Origin: Pichia kudriavzevii
Lineage: Eukaryota > Ascomycota > Pichiomycetes > Pichiales > Pichiaceae
Direction: 5' to 3'
Assembly: GCF_003054445.1 (NCBI RefSeq)
Contig: NC_042507.1
Span: forward strand, 1,674,001-1,738,000
Length of the DNA: 64,000 nucleotides
Program-made: the position numbers and the translations under genes
In this document: positions 26,495 to 37,277 of the stretch, one piece after another
Position numbering within the stretch: position 1 is the first letter of the stretch
How the letters are laid out: the number at the start of each line of letters is the position of its first letter
The notes under the pieces: model-generated
The model's input: only the letters and a program-made list of their open reading frames with translations
Told to the model about the DNA's origin: nothing
Databases searched by the model: none

Positions 26495-29400
26495 TCATAA
26501 GCCACCTTTTAAACGTGAATCAAGAACCGCAATTTCATCACGAAGTGAAGCTTCTTCAACGGTTTTAACCAACTCTTTAGTTGACCTAGCAACATCAAAT
26601 GCAATACCTGCACTACGCTGTTTAAATGCTTTACCTGCATATTCTCCATCCTTACTAGTATCTTCACCATATAATCCCTCCATTCTTAGCACACAATCTT
26701 CTAGAACACCAACAACATATTTTGCATGTCCCATACTTTCAACATATCTCGATTGGTTCATTAATGTACTTGTACCTTCTGCCATCTGTTTGACAACATT
26801 ATTTATCTCATTAGCACCAACACGTAATAAACCAACGGTGGCCTTTGGATTACGGATGCTCTGCAATGTCTGTTGAATTGCCTTTATAACTTCAACTGTT
26901 TGATGCTCTAAGTAAAGCAAGAGTTCACGTAATGTGTTGTCTGGGTTTAATGTATTAAACTTATCGATATCAAATTCATCCTCGTCATCATAATCTTCAT
27001 CCTCCTCATCAGTGTAGTTCCACCCACTTTTACCAGGTTCCATTTCTTGAGTTGATTGTTCTGTGTGCGTCTTGTGATTCTCAATTGATGCAACATGTGG
27101 CTCTGCCATCTTGCTGACTCTCTTACTTTCTCTTCTACTGACCCTCTTGATTAACTTTTCATCAATATCCAGCGCACTACCGGCAGAAGGAAGTCCATTC
27201 CCGTAAGTGTTAAAATCCTCCTCAGGCGATCCACCCTCAGTCGACTTCAAGTCCAATTGGGGTTTGTTTAAAGCAGACATTGCTGTGATATCCGTGTTAG
27301 ATTCAAGAGGCTCAGAAGGCCCGTACCTTTGGGATTGTAATCCACTGTCACGAGTTTGTTGTTTCGATGATACAGGAGAACCTTCAAACAATTGAGAAGA
27401 CTTGTTAGGCTTTTCAACAGCTTTGCGTGCACCACTGATCGAACCATTCTGTCTCTCAGTAACATTGTTTGTTGAAAGTACTTCCACTTTCTTTAAATCA
27501 TCATCATTTCTAATAGTCTCATAATCTTCTGGCTCAGAAATACTTGGAGTTGGATTAGCTTTACTGAAACCATTCTGGCTATCAGCTGACTGATAATTAT
27601 CCTTATAATCAGATCTCTCGATCAAATTAACAGACTCACTCGAACTGTTTGATACGTTATCTCTAGATTCCCCAAATGAATTTGGATGTTCCTTCATTGT
27701 ATCGGTAACAATGGTGCCAAGGATACCCAAACCGGCACCAGAGACCACAGGCACTGTTTTTATTGGTAAAGCAGATTGTTCAGACCTGTTATCCGAGTTC
27801 TGAAGGTTCCTTTCAGATCTTATAGATGATGTTTCCTTACTTTTGTTTTTCAAAAGCACGTTAGGTGGTACCCCATTTGATTTAGTAGAAATAGTCGTAG
27901 GTTTTTCTGGAATTTGCTTAATCGAAGAGGAGATTTCAAAATTGTCACCTACATCATGAGAATTTTTAGTCCTTCCGTCTGAAGCATCAAATTGAAGATT
28001 CTTGATGTCATTCTTCAGCTTACCTGATCCGACGCCAGTATTCTTAAATACTCTTCCATCCTTGGAGAGATTATTTGATTCTCTTGAAGTATCAGACTGA
28101 TCAGTAAAGTTATTCAAAGCATGTTGTGTCGTATCAGCGGCTTCGTTTAATCTTTTGAGCGATTTCGTTTCAAAAGGCTTACTATCAATGGTCTTGTTTG
28201 GATCATTCATGGCTAGTACAGCATGATCCTGCTCTGTGCTATCGTCAACTTCGCCAACCTCTCTAAACAAATTATCACCTGCTCTGGATGGAATTTCATC
28301 TTCTTTGAGCATATTGTTGTCATCGGTGGGGAAATAGCTACCACTGTGTTGATTACTGTTGTTTTTCGATGGGTTGATTATTGTGTTGGATGGGCCGGCA
28401 TGCTTTTTAGTTATATTGTTAACTTCTCTGTATTGATTTTCAGTTTCTCCCGACGGACTGTTAGCTTCTCCCGACGGACTGTCATCTTTTCCAGATTGAT
28501 TCCCATCCCATCTAGCTAGATTATTGTCTTCTCTAAATTGGGTAGTCTCTTTTCCAGATTGAGTGTTATCTTGTCTAGATTGAGTATTTTTCTTTCTAGA
28601 TGAGCTCATATCTTCTTTAGATATATCGCTAGCTTTTGAGGATACAATGTTAATTCCTCCAGATGAGTTATCAGCTTCTCTTGATAGATTGTCGTTTTCT
28701 CTTGATGGCAGGTAATCTTCTCTGATTGGGTTGTAGACTTCTCTGACTTCACGAGCAGTTTCTCCTGATGAATTGTCACCCGATCTGGATAGATTGTTGA
28801 CTTCTTTGGATAAATTGTTAACCTTTTTGAATGTATTGCTGACCTTTGTGGAAAAATTATCACGTGCTCTGGGTGGAACTCCAATGTCTTCGGATGAATT
28901 GTTCTCATTGGCAGTACAATTACTACGATCTGCAGAAGTATTGTCAACTTCGTTGGATGAGTTGTTCATTTCTTTTGCTAAATGGCCGGTTTCTACCGAT
29001 GAACTACCAGCTGTTCTGGATGCATTGTTAACTTCTGTGGATGAATCATCAACCTTTTCAAATGTACTGCTGGCCTCTCTGGAAGAATCATCACCTACTC
29101 TGGATGGAATTTCAAAATTCCTGGAAACGCTGTTAGCATTGCTAGATAGCTTGTCAGAAGTTATGGCTGGAATGTTGAGATCTGAGGATAAGTTGCCTAT
29201 TTTTCCAGACGAATTGATTTCTCTGATTTTGCTGTTTAGAGTAGTAGCAACACCAGCTTTTTTTAAGCTTTCAATATCGTTAGGGTGTATGTCTTCAACC
29301 TTCTCAAAAACCTTATCAAAGTTCCTCGAGATGACTCTTATTTCGCCCGGTGTAGCACTACTTGTGCTTTTCAAAGTTCCTTTGTCTGAATTTGCGTCAT

Positions 29401-32317
29401 TAGCAACTTCCAGTGATGACAATTCACGACCGTCCTTAGAGCCTCCCATTTTAACGTTGGTGATCTCAGAAATAGCTGAATCGCCTTTCAATTTCCCGGA
29501 TAACGGATGGTCGGTTAATAAGTTATTAGTTTTCTCAGAAACACTTTGAAAATCCTTAGGTACTTTGTAACTTTCAGAAATATTAGTAGATTTATCGTGG
29601 CCATCAGAGATGTCATTTGCAGCAGCTGCCAACATCGTTGTGGATGCAATGAATGGGGTTTGAAGTCCGCTACTAGCAATCTTACTTGTAGTTAATTCTA
29701 TAGTCAAAGCTGAATCATTTTTTTCCATGTCCAGAGGATCATTGTTCATTTCATTCTCACCCTCAACAAAAGGGTTTGCATTTTTCCTTAGATGATTTCT
29801 TGAATCTTCATCAGATTCCTTCTTGGTAGTGCCGATAAGACGAGTAGATGTATTATCTTCTGGTTTAAGATTACCATCCTTACTAATAGCATTATCGAGA
29901 TCACGGATCTTCGAGCTAGACGTTGTAGGTGACTCAGCAAGATCATTTTTCTTTATTTTATCCTTCATATTGCTAATTCTGCTTGGTCCTTCAGTTGCTA
30001 CCGATGATGAAGCATTTTTGTTGGAACTAGAGTTACCTAGATTATCACTTGATTGAACAATCATTGGTAAAATAGAACTGCTTAAAAGCATAGGAGATGC
30101 TGTTCTTGAATGCCCACTTTGTGAAGGTTTTGTATATTCGTTATCAGCGAGCCTTTGCGTTATCCTCAATGGTCTCACACTTGGAGATGAGTTGACTGTG
30201 ACGCTACCCGCTTTTGATAACGCAAGAGGTGTGGTTGTAATAGTTGGATTTTCCTCGATTGTAGATTCTTCAGTAGTTTCCACTTGACTACTGTCCTTCT
30301 GAATTTTAACGAGGGTTACAAAGTCACAAATAATATGGTAAACTTCATTAACAGCAACATGCAAGACCAAGTTTGGAATGATAGGATAAAACAGAGCCTG
30401 TTGTTTAGCAATTGTGAGAAGATTTGAGATGCCATTCTTGAGTACCCTTTTTCTCTCCTCAATACGTAAATAAAGTTTGCTGGTTGAAGACACCTTTATA
30501 TCTTTTGACAATTTATTGACGCTTGTAACAAATTTTGAAACTTTCTCAAATAATGTTATTGATTCAAATCTGCCAGACATTTGCTGGGCTTTAATATGAT
30601 CTAAATATAGATATATCGATTCCAAAGCCACATTCACGGCAGTGATATTGGAAATTGGAATTATACCATCAGAGTGGAAAATTGACTTTCCTTTCGCAGG
30701 GTTAGGAATTAATTTTATGCATTTCTCAATTTGTTCAGAACGCAAAAGGTCAAACTTACTATCCCATTCTGATTGATCTAGTACTATAGTAGTCCCTCTG
30801 TTTTCAGTTGGCGTAATAGGAGGAATATAAATATTTTTTTCTTCTTGTGATAAATGGTCTGGATGAGACGAACGTTCCTTTAAGAGTCTTTCATGTTCAG
30901 CAACCAAGGATTCATACTTTTGGCATAATTCTTGATGTTCAGAAGACAGTTCATTATAATCCTGTGTTACCTTTTGATTTTCATTTAACAAATGTTCGGG
31001 ATTTTTCTCGGAATCATGATCGATGCTGCGAATATTTTCAATAGGAGTATTTGGGTCTGTGCCTAGTCTTAATAGCTTAGATTTAAGCTCTTCGTTTTCT
31101 TCCAGAACTCTGTCAAGATAGAACTTTAAATTCTCAAACTCCTTCGAATCTTCAACACTCAATTGTTTTTGATGTTTAGCATCTGCAATCTCTTTTAAAT
31201 TAGAAAGCTCTTCTGATTGTGCTGCGTAATTAGTTCTTAATTGATCCAACTCGTTCTTCAACTCATCGTAATCCTCGTACTGAACATTTAGAAAGTTCAA
31301 TTTATCTTCCAATTCTTCATTTTTTCGGCTTAAAAACTCAATTTTATCTCTTAGTCCTTCATCTACATTATTCACAGAATTAGTCCCCTTATCTGTATCT
31401 TTTACATGGAAATTCTTTTCCCCAATGTCATGGGCTCTGTAGTTACTCAAATGAACTTCATCATCATCTTCATCAACTGGAAACTGAACATCTGGGGGAG
31501 CATGTTCATTCAAAACCTCATTTGTAGCAATAGTGTATCTTTTGCTTGGAGATCTGTGTAATGCACTTTCATCGTTTGGCACAACCGACAAGTTTTCCTT
31601 TTTCTGAAATTTCGGAAGTGATGGGGTGCTCAATGCTGACCCAATTGGTGACTTTGATAGCACTATTTCATTCATATCGCCAGATCTGATATGTTCATGC
31701 TGATTAGATTCAGTGGATCTTCCTTGGTAGTCAACACCACCTTCTTCTCTCATGGTATTTGCACTTTCGGGCTCATCCTCTTCATCGGATGACCACGTCA
31801 GCTCTGTTTTTTTCGGAACTAAAGTCGTTGGCTTGATTTCTCTCTGGGATGGTGTAATCGGTGTTCTTGCGCCTGATATCGTTGGAAAAGGAGCCGACTT
31901 GTTGTTCGCCTTAGAGACATCAATGGTTAAATTCGGAGCTTCCTTTTGATCTTTTACGTCAGTAGTAGATAACCTATTATTTATTTCAAAAAGGACATCA
32001 TTCACCAAATCTTTGAACCTTGATGTTGGTAATGCAGCCAATTTTTGTCTTGCTTGATTTCTCTTCGGGTGATAATTGGCTTGCGATGGTAGAAATTTCG
32101 GGTGGTTAGGGTTCTCCGGATCGGCATCTATTGTTTTCCGTCTATTCAATTCATCATAGACGTCTGTACTCAAATCACTGAATTGAATTGAAGTTAGCTT
32201 CTTTAACTTTTCACGAGCTTTGACAACCCTTGAAGAGGTTGCAGGGGTTAATGTGCCCTGTGATGATGCAAGAAACTCATCAAGCTCCTTCTTAAAGTGA
32301 AGTAAATCTACTGTCAT
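26495..32317 (-). CDS. SPA2: SPA2-like polarisome scaffold
   Basis: 1940 aa. Two N-terminal GIT/SPA2 homology repeats lie at about residues 27-58 (REKLKKLTSIQFSDLSTDVY) and 84-115 (RQKLAALPTSRFKDLVNDVL). A coiled coil spans about 325-410. A conserved middle domain follows at about 525-690. A low-complexity region carries a 43-unit heptad array (residues 1037-1337). A conserved C-terminal helical domain covers about 1790-1940 (NPDNTLRELLLYLEHQTVEV). Spa2 scaffolds Bni1, Pea2, Bud6 and MAPK-kinase components at sites of polarised growth. S. cerevisiae Spa2 is 1466 aa; the excess is mostly the repeat and its flanks. The antisense frames here are by-products of its composition. Confidence 0.92.
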   Translation of the reverse strand: MTVDLLHFKKELDEFLASSQGTLTPATSSRVVKAREKLKKLTSIQFSDLSTDVYDELNRRKTIDADPENPNHPKFLPSQANYHPKRNQARQKLAALPTSRFKDLVNDVLFEINNRLSTTDVKDQKEAPNLTIDVSKANNKSAPFPTISGARTPITPSQREIKPTTLVPKKTELTWSSDEEDEPESANTMREEGGVDYQGRSTESNQHEHIRSGDMNEIVLSKSPIGSALSTPSLPKFQKKENLSVVPNDESALHRSPSKRYTIATNEVLNEHAPPDVQFPVDEDDDEVHLSNYRAHDIGEKNFHVKDTDKGTNSVNNVDEGLRDKIEFLSRKNEELEDKLNFLNVQYEDYDELKNELDQLRTNYAAQSEELSNLKEIADAKHQKQLSVEDSKEFENLKFYLDRVLEENEELKSKLLRLGTDPNTPIENIRSIDHDSEKNPEHLLNENQKVTQDYNELSSEHQELCQKYESLVAEHERLLKERSSHPDHLSQEEKNIYIPPITPTENRGTTIVLDQSEWDSKFDLLRSEQIEKCIKLIPNPAKGKSIFHSDGIIPISNITAVNVALESIYLYLDHIKAQQMSGRFESITLFEKVSKFVTSVNKLSKDIKVSSTSKLYLRIEERKRVLKNGISNLLTIAKQQALFYPIIPNLVLHVAVNEVYHIICDFVTLVKIQKDSSQVETTEESTIEENPTITTTPLALSKAGSVTVNSSPSVRPLRITQRLADNEYTKPSQSGHSRTASPMLLSSSILPMIVQSSDNLGNSSSNKNASSSVATEGPSRISNMKDKIKKNDLAESPTTSSSKIRDLDNAISKDGNLKPEDNTSTRLIGTTKKESDEDSRNHLRKNANPFVEGENEMNNDPLDMEKNDSALTIELTTSKIASSGLQTPFIASTTMLAAAANDISDGHDKSTNISESYKVPKDFQSVSEKTNNLLTDHPLSGKLKGDSAISEITNVKMGGSKDGRELSSLEVANDANSDKGTLKSTSSATPGEIRVISRNFDKVFEKVEDIHPNDIESLKKAGVATTLNSKIREINSSGKIGNLSSDLNIPAITSDKLSSNANSVSRNFEIPSRVGDDSSREASSTFEKVDDSSTEVNNASRTAGSSSVETGHLAKEMNNSSNEVDNTSADRSNCTANENNSSEDIGVPPRARDNFSTKVSNTFKKVNNLSKEVNNLSRSGDNSSGETAREVREVYNPIREDYLPSRENDNLSREADNSSGGINIVSSKASDISKEDMSSSRKKNTQSRQDNTQSGKETTQFREDNNLARWDGNQSGKDDSPSGEANSPSGETENQYREVNNITKKHAGPSNTIINPSKNNSNQHSGSYFPTDDNNMLKEDEIPSRAGDNLFREVGEVDDSTEQDHAVLAMNDPNKTIDSKPFETKSLKRLNEAADTTQHALNNFTDQSDTSRESNNLSKDGRVFKNTGVGSGKLKNDIKNLQFDASDGRTKNSHDVGDNFEISSSIKQIPEKPTTISTKSNGVPPNVLLKNKSKETSSIRSERNLQNSDNRSEQSALPIKTVPVVSGAGLGILGTIVTDTMKEHPNSFGESRDNVSNSSSESVNLIERSDYKDNYQSADSQNGFSKANPTPSISEPEDYETIRNDDDLKKVEVLSTNNVTERQNGSISGARKAVEKPNKSSQLFEGSPVSSKQQTRDSGLQSQRYGPSEPLESNTDITAMSALNKPQLDLKSTEGGSPEEDFNTYGNGLPSAGSALDIDEKLIKRVSRRESKRVSKMAEPHVASIENHKTHTEQSTQEMEPGKSGWNYTDEEDEDYDDEDEFDIDKFNTLNPDNTLRELLLYLEHQTVEVIKAIQQTLQSIRNPKATVGLLRVGANEINNVVKQMAEGTSTLMNQSRYVESMGHAKYVVGVLEDCVLRMEGLYGEDTSKDGEYAGKAFKQRSAGIAFDVARSTKELVKTVEEASLRDEIAVLDSRLKGGL
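28307..29209 (-). repeat. 21-bp minisatellite encoding 43 degenerate heptads in SPA2
   Basis: Reading the SPA2 frame in steps of seven residues gives units such as SREADNS, SKEVNNL, SRSGDNS, SGEANSP, SGETENQ and SRQDNTQ. The pattern is roughly S-[RGK]-E-x-x-N-[SLP]. The phase holds without slip from 29209 to 28307 (903 bp, 43 units). The most recent-looking copies are two near-identical 21-bp units at about 28444-28485 (core CTCCCGACGGACTGT). Units are mostly polar, so this is not a leucine-zipper type coiled coil. Confidence 0.9.
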
Positions 32318-32635
32318 GCTCAGTGTCCGTCCGGGGGGGCCTTTAAAGAGAGTTACAGGAATCTACAGTTTTATAAACGGTTATAATAGGGAGAAATGGT
32401 AACCATAAACAGTAGTGTTGGACTTTTGTAAATCGTCGATCAGTTGAGCAAAAAAAAAAAAAAATCAACGCGTTTTTCCTTTTCTGCTCTTACTTTGGAT
32501 TAACGTGTTGTTTCAGTTCCGCGTGTTTCAGATTCATCCTACATTCAAATTACAAAGATAACATGATCATAAGAATACAATTATCTAACGGATATGATCT
32601 ATAAAACAACTACTTGTATAAAGCAAATTTGGTAA
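32318..32635. other. SPA2 promoter and FRE gene 3' flank
   Basis: 318 bp. It contains a run of G residues just upstream of the SPA2 ATG (GGGGGG at 32333-32338 on the plus strand) and an A-run at about 32450-32463. Nothing else recognised. Confidence 0.45.
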
Positions 32636-34837
32636 TCACCATTCAAATGGATCGCTGATGTAGGTGACGATTGTGTTGTCGACTATTTTCTTTTGAAGTT
32701 CAACGCATGCATGTCTGGACACATCATTGAATTTTGCAGGGCCACAAGAAATGACAGCAACTCTTCTAATGCCGGTCGGATATTCTGTTTCGATGTGTTC
32801 AATGTATTTTTTCAAGTATTCTCTGATATTGACATGCCCTCGGTGACTTGTGTTGTGTAAATCAACTTTTACATCATGCGAAACATTCAAAGTGATGAGT
32901 GATTGAATCTTTTCTTTTAAGTAAGCCAATCTCTGGGAAAAACGGTCAACATGCAACACTTGGATTTTTACACTGCTATTACTTTGGATACTTTTAGTGC
33001 TTCTATAATCTAAGAAGTAACGGAGGTGATTTAATACAATTGTGTTCCCAATGCCACCTGTTAGGATCATAACAAAATCAAAGTCATCGTACATATCTCT
33101 TTCGTAAGATCCATACGGGCCTTCAAGAAGAGAATAAATTTCAAGAGGATTGTAGTTGTTTTTCTCAAGTTTCCTGAATATTTCATTTGTTGTGCCTTTC
33201 ATACATTTTACGTAGAATGATAATTTCGAAGAATTACTAAAAGTGGTTTCTCTAGCAACTAATTTCTCACTCTCGTCACTACTATCAGATATTTCTTCAA
33301 CATCGTTCTGAGATGACCATTCTGCTGCTGTGAAAGGATGGCTTGTGAAGAATGGCGCAACAGTAAAAAAATAGAGATAGTAATAGTTGCTCAAATAATT
33401 CTGCTTTGCATTGCCAACATCATAAGTGATTTTTATGGTCCTGGATTCTTTGTCAACCAATTCAACCAAAGCCTTACTTCTGCATCCTTGAAACTTTAGC
33501 CGTAGTATTCTGAGTGTTCTCATAAATAAATCAAAGAACCATAGTGCATACGATAAATATAGCCAATCTGGATATCCCCACTTGGAACCTGTTTTTTTCA
33601 ACAAATGCAAATGTGCAGTCACCAAAAATAATATTGCCATTACATAGTGGATAGCCAAAAAAAACTCATATCTTGAAATTCTTAGCTTCAAAATGGAAAA
33701 TATCGGAATAAGAGAACCAACAATGGTAGAAATTATTCCCCACCAAAAATATGGTTTTGCGGCTTCAATGGAATATATATGAAGCCTTGCATACGTTGCA
33801 GTATATATGACACTATGTGCAATTGTCTCTAAAAGACAAATAATCGCAACGTGTCTATGATAATGTTGAAAAGTAGCGTATGACCAACCTGTGAGCCATT
33901 GGAAAATATTATTTCTGGACGCAAATAAGACTAGAACTGGCATATTTGCAAATGCCAAAAATCCAGTACGATTACCGACATAAAGGCATAGAACACTAAA
34001 CCTATCGTGTGGATACCTATTAAATAAATTGAAATAACTGTAAGGCACAGCACAGAAAATCAAATTAATTGCGTAATATAGTAGAATCGTAAGTGAAACA
34101 ATTCTTGGGGGAGCATAATCGATTGGTAGCCCTTCACCCAGACTAATTGGCACAGCACATTTTTCTCTGAATAAAGCAGGATAAATTATGTTTTTTCTTA
34201 AGAAAATAAAAAAAGAACGTGGTAACAACCGTTCACCCAAATGAAATTTTTCCGATATGTTGTAAAACATGCCGAATAAAACCAAACTCCAAGTGATCAT
34301 TACCAACGATAAGGCCATTTTGGCCTGCGTATTTTCAGCCAGGAAAATTCCATCAGCACTCTTATACGAGATATAGAACTCGGTTTCATTGACTAATAAT
34401 CCATATGTCATATTTGGGTTTAAGTTCATATTTGCCACTTCCGTTGGTTTACCCATCGCTAACGCATCAACAAATGAGTAGTTTGACACGGGGTAGCTTT
34501 TGCTCCATACTCTATTCACTTCAGCCAGGGACACGTCCGAGAAATTTGAACACTGTGTTTCGAAACACCAGGCGACACTGTTTAAATAATGTTCATTATT
34601 AGACAAACAGGAAACAGAATTGTTTACTTTAGTGGGCTTATCATGACTACTTTTTGGTTTGGCCATTGCAAGTTCTTCATCGGTTAAAATGACCGAACAA
34701 TCCAAAATGAACCCCTTGAAGTACTTGAAACAAATACTTCCGCAAGGGTCCGGAGGATACATGTTCATTGTGATCCCTTGAAGTGCACTTACCGTATCAA
34801 GTAGAGCAAATGTCAATAAGCTGCGTTTCCAGTTCAT
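32636..34837 (-). CDS. FRE-type ferric/cupric reductase (transmembrane flavocytochrome b)
   Basis: 733 aa from the ATG at 34837 (MNWKRSLLTFALLDTVSALQ, a signal peptide); the TTG 45 bp upstream is not used. An extracellular Cys-containing, glycosylation-site-rich domain precedes about seven membrane spans. The spans carry the paired haem histidines in HYHRHVAIICLLETIAHS and HYVMAILFLVTAHLH. The cytosolic part has a flavin-site HPFTAAEW (about residue 497), GPYGSYE, the NADPH motif GGIGNT (about residue 590) and the C-terminal CGPAKFNDVS. These enzymes reduce ferric iron or Cu(II) at the cell surface. The family has many paralogues and I cannot say which. No Aft1-type TGCACCC is seen just upstream. 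Confidence 0.9.
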   Translation of the reverse strand: MNWKRSLLTFALLDTVSALQGITMNMYPPDPCGSICFKYFKGFILDCSVILTDEELAMAKPKSSHDKPTKVNNSVSCLSNNEHYLNSVAWCFETQCSNFSDVSLAEVNRVWSKSYPVSNYSFVDALAMGKPTEVANMNLNPNMTYGLLVNETEFYISYKSADGIFLAENTQAKMALSLVMITWSLVLFGMFYNISEKFHLGERLLPRSFFIFLRKNIIYPALFREKCAVPISLGEGLPIDYAPPRIVSLTILLYYAINLIFCAVPYSYFNLFNRYPHDRFSVLCLYVGNRTGFLAFANMPVLVLFASRNNIFQWLTGWSYATFQHYHRHVAIICLLETIAHSVIYTATYARLHIYSIEAAKPYFWWGIISTIVGSLIPIFSILKLRISRYEFFLAIHYVMAILFLVTAHLHLLKKTGSKWGYPDWLYLSYALWFFDLFMRTLRILRLKFQGCRSKALVELVDKESRTIKITYDVGNAKQNYLSNYYYLYFFTVAPFFTSHPFTAAEWSSQNDVEEISDSSDESEKLVARETTFSNSSKLSFYVKCMKGTTNEIFRKLEKNNYNPLEIYSLLEGPYGSYERDMYDDFDFVMILTGGIGNTIVLNHLRYFLDYRSTKSIQSNSSVKIQVLHVDRFSQRLAYLKEKIQSLITLNVSHDVKVDLHNTSHRGHVNIREYLKKYIEHIETEYPTGIRRVAVISCGPAKFNDVSRHACVELQKKIVDNTIVTYISDPFEW

Positions 34838-35168
34838 CTTGTTGATTGGTAGCTGAGTCAGAGATTTCTTGGTAGCATACAACCCATCCCTAACGAGATG
34901 GACCCTAGCATCATCGTGTGGTGGGGTGGAACCTGTGATCTTTTATACTAATATTTGTCATTGTTTGAAATTTGCTCATGTCAGGGTCTTTTCATCGGTT
35001 TTTTTCAACCATGAGCAAATTATTGACAGACTGAGAAGTAAATTTGGGTCTGAATTTCTCACCTACTATGACAAACCTATGTTGCTTGGATTCACCTTGG
35101 TGTCGCATATTTACAATGTTAAGTTTTATTGTATGTAAAGTACAAAATTTATAAAGTAACTAATTGGT
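34838..35168. other. FRE gene promoter and ROK1 3' flank
   Basis: 331 bp between the FRE start and the ROK1 stop. A plus-strand frame of 89 codons across it is not protein-like. No regulatory motif stands out. Confidence 0.45.
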
Positions 35169-36824
35169 TCAGGATTTTCTGAATTTTCTCTTTTTGAAAA
35201 CACGAGGAACAGTACTGATTTTGGACCTTTCCACCTGTTGTCGTTTGAGCTGTTTCCTCCTATCCTTACTTAGTTTAGTTAGTGCGTTTCCATCTCTCAT
35301 CCATTGAGGCATACCTTCAAGCTGCCCACTGGCACGCATTACATTGACGACATTTTTGATCATATCTGTGTCTTCCTTTGTGTAAAAAGTTATGGCCTTA
35401 CCTGTTCTACCAGCTCTACCGGTACGACCAATACGATGCACATAAGCCTGTGTTGAATTTGGAACATCGTAATTAATTACCAAATTGATGCCTTTGAAGT
35501 CAATACCTCTAGCAAGGATGTCGGTCGTTATCAAACACCATAATTCGCCTGACTTGAACCGAGAAATTGCCTCCTCTCTTTGCTTCTGCGTTCTTTCTGC
35601 ATGAATTGCATCCACATTCAAACCGTCGTACAATAATTCATTGAACAATGCCTTTGCACGGTCAATACTTTGTAGGAAAATGATTACAGGTGGTTTGAAT
35701 TCACCACTTCTAATGATATTACGAATCTCCACCAACTTACCGTGTTCATCACCACAATAAACAATTTTCTGTTCGATATTTGCATTTGCTGCCTCTTTTA
35801 ATCCAATAATTACCCGAATTGGGTCGGTCATGATTGTATTTGCAATTTGTTCAACATGCGAGGTTATAGTTGCGGAAAAGATGCACCTAACTAACTCGGG
35901 GTTTGTTAAAGATGAAAGAATGGAATCTGTTTGTTCCAAGAAATCAGACTGGAAAAGGGAATCTGCTTCATCAAAGACCAAATGTTTGACGGTCGATAAG
36001 TCCAATAGGTCGTTTTTTACCAATTCAATCAATCTAAGAGGAGTAGTTACAATGATGTCAAATTTTGAAGCCTTAACTGCATGATCACGATATTTAGAAG
36101 CAAGTGATTTGTTTAAATACCCAGTATTGATGTTTAAGCCCTGTGTGATTTTATTTAATTGTTGGTTGATTTGCTGTGCCAATTCTTTTGTTGGGGAAAC
36201 AACCAACCCCCTCAGTACCTTATCTTTATCATCAACTTTCTTATTCATATTGAGTATGTTCTGTACTAATGGGATAAGAAACGCCAACGTCTTACCGGAA
36301 CCAGTTGGCGCACAGGCAATCAGATCCCTTCCAAATAGAGAACATGGAATTGCCTCACTTTGGATTGGTGTTGGATCAGTGAAATTGTTTGCAACTAGGT
36401 TTTCAAGCAATTTCTTGGAGAGCTTGAATCTACTTATCAAATCCTCAAATGAGCCAATAGGCAACGGAATGTCACTACCTGTGACTTTGGATCCATACTT
36501 CTGTCTTAAATCCATAGCCTCCTCCTTGGTTGTGATCCGTGCCACCAACTTTGTTTTAGGTTTATTTTCCCCGGGACCATCTTCCTGATCATTTTCTCCG
36601 TCACTTTCACTGGAACTCTCAGCATTACTCTTATTGGCGTTTTTTATCGCCTTGTGTTGTTTAGTATGAAAGAAATCTAGCTCTTTTTCAACTTGATCAC
36701 TTAAGTCTTTGTTAGATTTCACATCTTTTGCAGATTTTTCCTTGTCTGGAGCTGTAAAGTCTGACTTGTAGTCTTTCGACTTGTTTAACGATGCTCCCCT
36801 ACTTAAAACTCTAAAAATGTCCAT
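35169..36824 (-). CDS. ROK1: ROK1 DEAD-box RNA helicase for 18S rRNA processing
   Basis: 551 aa. The N-terminus [17 protein letters not shown] is the Rok1-specific start. Helicase motifs appear in order: the Q-motif [10 protein letters not shown], motif I APTGSGKT at about residues 172-179, DEAD near 284-287, SAT in CIFSATITS, and [11 protein letters not shown] near 461-471. A basic tail ([13 protein letters not shown]) ends the protein. Rok1 releases snR30 from pre-ribosomes during early 40S assembly. Length is close to S. cerevisiae Rok1 (564 aa). It shares a 453-bp divergent promoter with MRPL15 that contains AAATTTTC elements. Confidence 0.96.
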   Translation of the reverse strand: MDIFRVLSRGASLNKSKDYKSDFTAPDKEKSAKDVKSNKDLSDQVEKELDFFHTKQHKAIKNANKSNAESSSESDGENDQEDGPGENKPKTKLVARITTKEEAMDLRQKYGSKVTGSDIPLPIGSFEDLISRFKLSKKLLENLVANNFTDPTPIQSEAIPCSLFGRDLIACAPTGSGKTLAFLIPLVQNILNMNKKVDDKDKVLRGLVVSPTKELAQQINQQLNKITQGLNINTGYLNKSLASKYRDHAVKASKFDIIVTTPLRLIELVKNDLLDLSTVKHLVFDEADSLFQSDFLEQTDSILSSLTNPELVRCIFSATITSHVEQIANTIMTDPIRVIIGLKEAANANIEQKIVYCGDEHGKLVEIRNIIRSGEFKPPVIIFLQSIDRAKALFNELLYDGLNVDAIHAERTQKQREEAISRFKSGELWCLITTDILARGIDFKGINLVINYDVPNSTQAYVHRIGRTGRAGRTGKAITFYTKEDTDMIKNVVNVMRASGQLEGMPQWMRDGNALTKLSKDRRKQLKRQQVERSKISTVPRVFKKRKFRKS

Positions 36825-37277
36825 CTTATCCTTTAGATACTATTGTAAATGACAAGAACAGACTTTTGGTTGTTTATTTAGATTTGCCGATATGTATATA
36901 TATTTGATTTTTTTAAATTCTTTCCTAAAGAATGTAAAAAAACTCTAGATTGATACTTGATATGAAATTTTCACTGAATTTACGTGCACAAAAGAGGCCA
37001 AAAAAAAAAAAAAAATTCCACTTTGAAAAATTCCCTTTTTCCCAATCGGGGAGTTTCGCATTCTCGGTTAATTTCCAGCTCTATTTCCTGTTTTCAAATG
37101 ATTTTCTCAAATTTTCTCAAATTTTCACTCGATTTCTCTTTCGACGACGACAAAACTCCAGCATCTAGGTGGTTTCTGTAGGTTTCCATTGGAAAATTGC
37201 CAGGTAGGAGACCATATAAGAGGGAGAGCACAGTTGTACATACCCTTACAACCATCAATCATATACAACCCATCATT
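36825..37277. promoter_or_regulatory. Divergent ROK1/MRPL15 promoter with AAATTTTC elements
   Basis: TGAAATTTTCA at 36963-36973 fits the RRPE element of ribosome-biogenesis promoters. Two more CAAATTTTC copies lie at 37108-37116 and 37118-37126, inside a tandem 10-bp repeat ATTTTCTCAA (37101-37120, with a diverged third unit at 37121-37130). A 16-A tract is at 37000-37015. RRPE-like AATTTT elements are known to drive both cytosolic ribosome-biogenesis and mitochondrial ribosomal genes in yeasts that did not undergo the genome duplication, so shared use by ROK1 and MRPL15 is plausible. Confidence 0.6.

Noticed and set aside
28773-29549. 258-codon plus-strand open frame within SPA2
   Set aside because: It lies antisense to the SPA2 heptad array and its flank. 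The 21-bp repeat keeps the opposite frame free of stops, and its Leu/Ser-rich translation has no independent features.
36109-36588. 159-codon plus-strand frame
   Set aside because: Antisense to ROK1 helicase motifs, which are clearly the real coding sequence.
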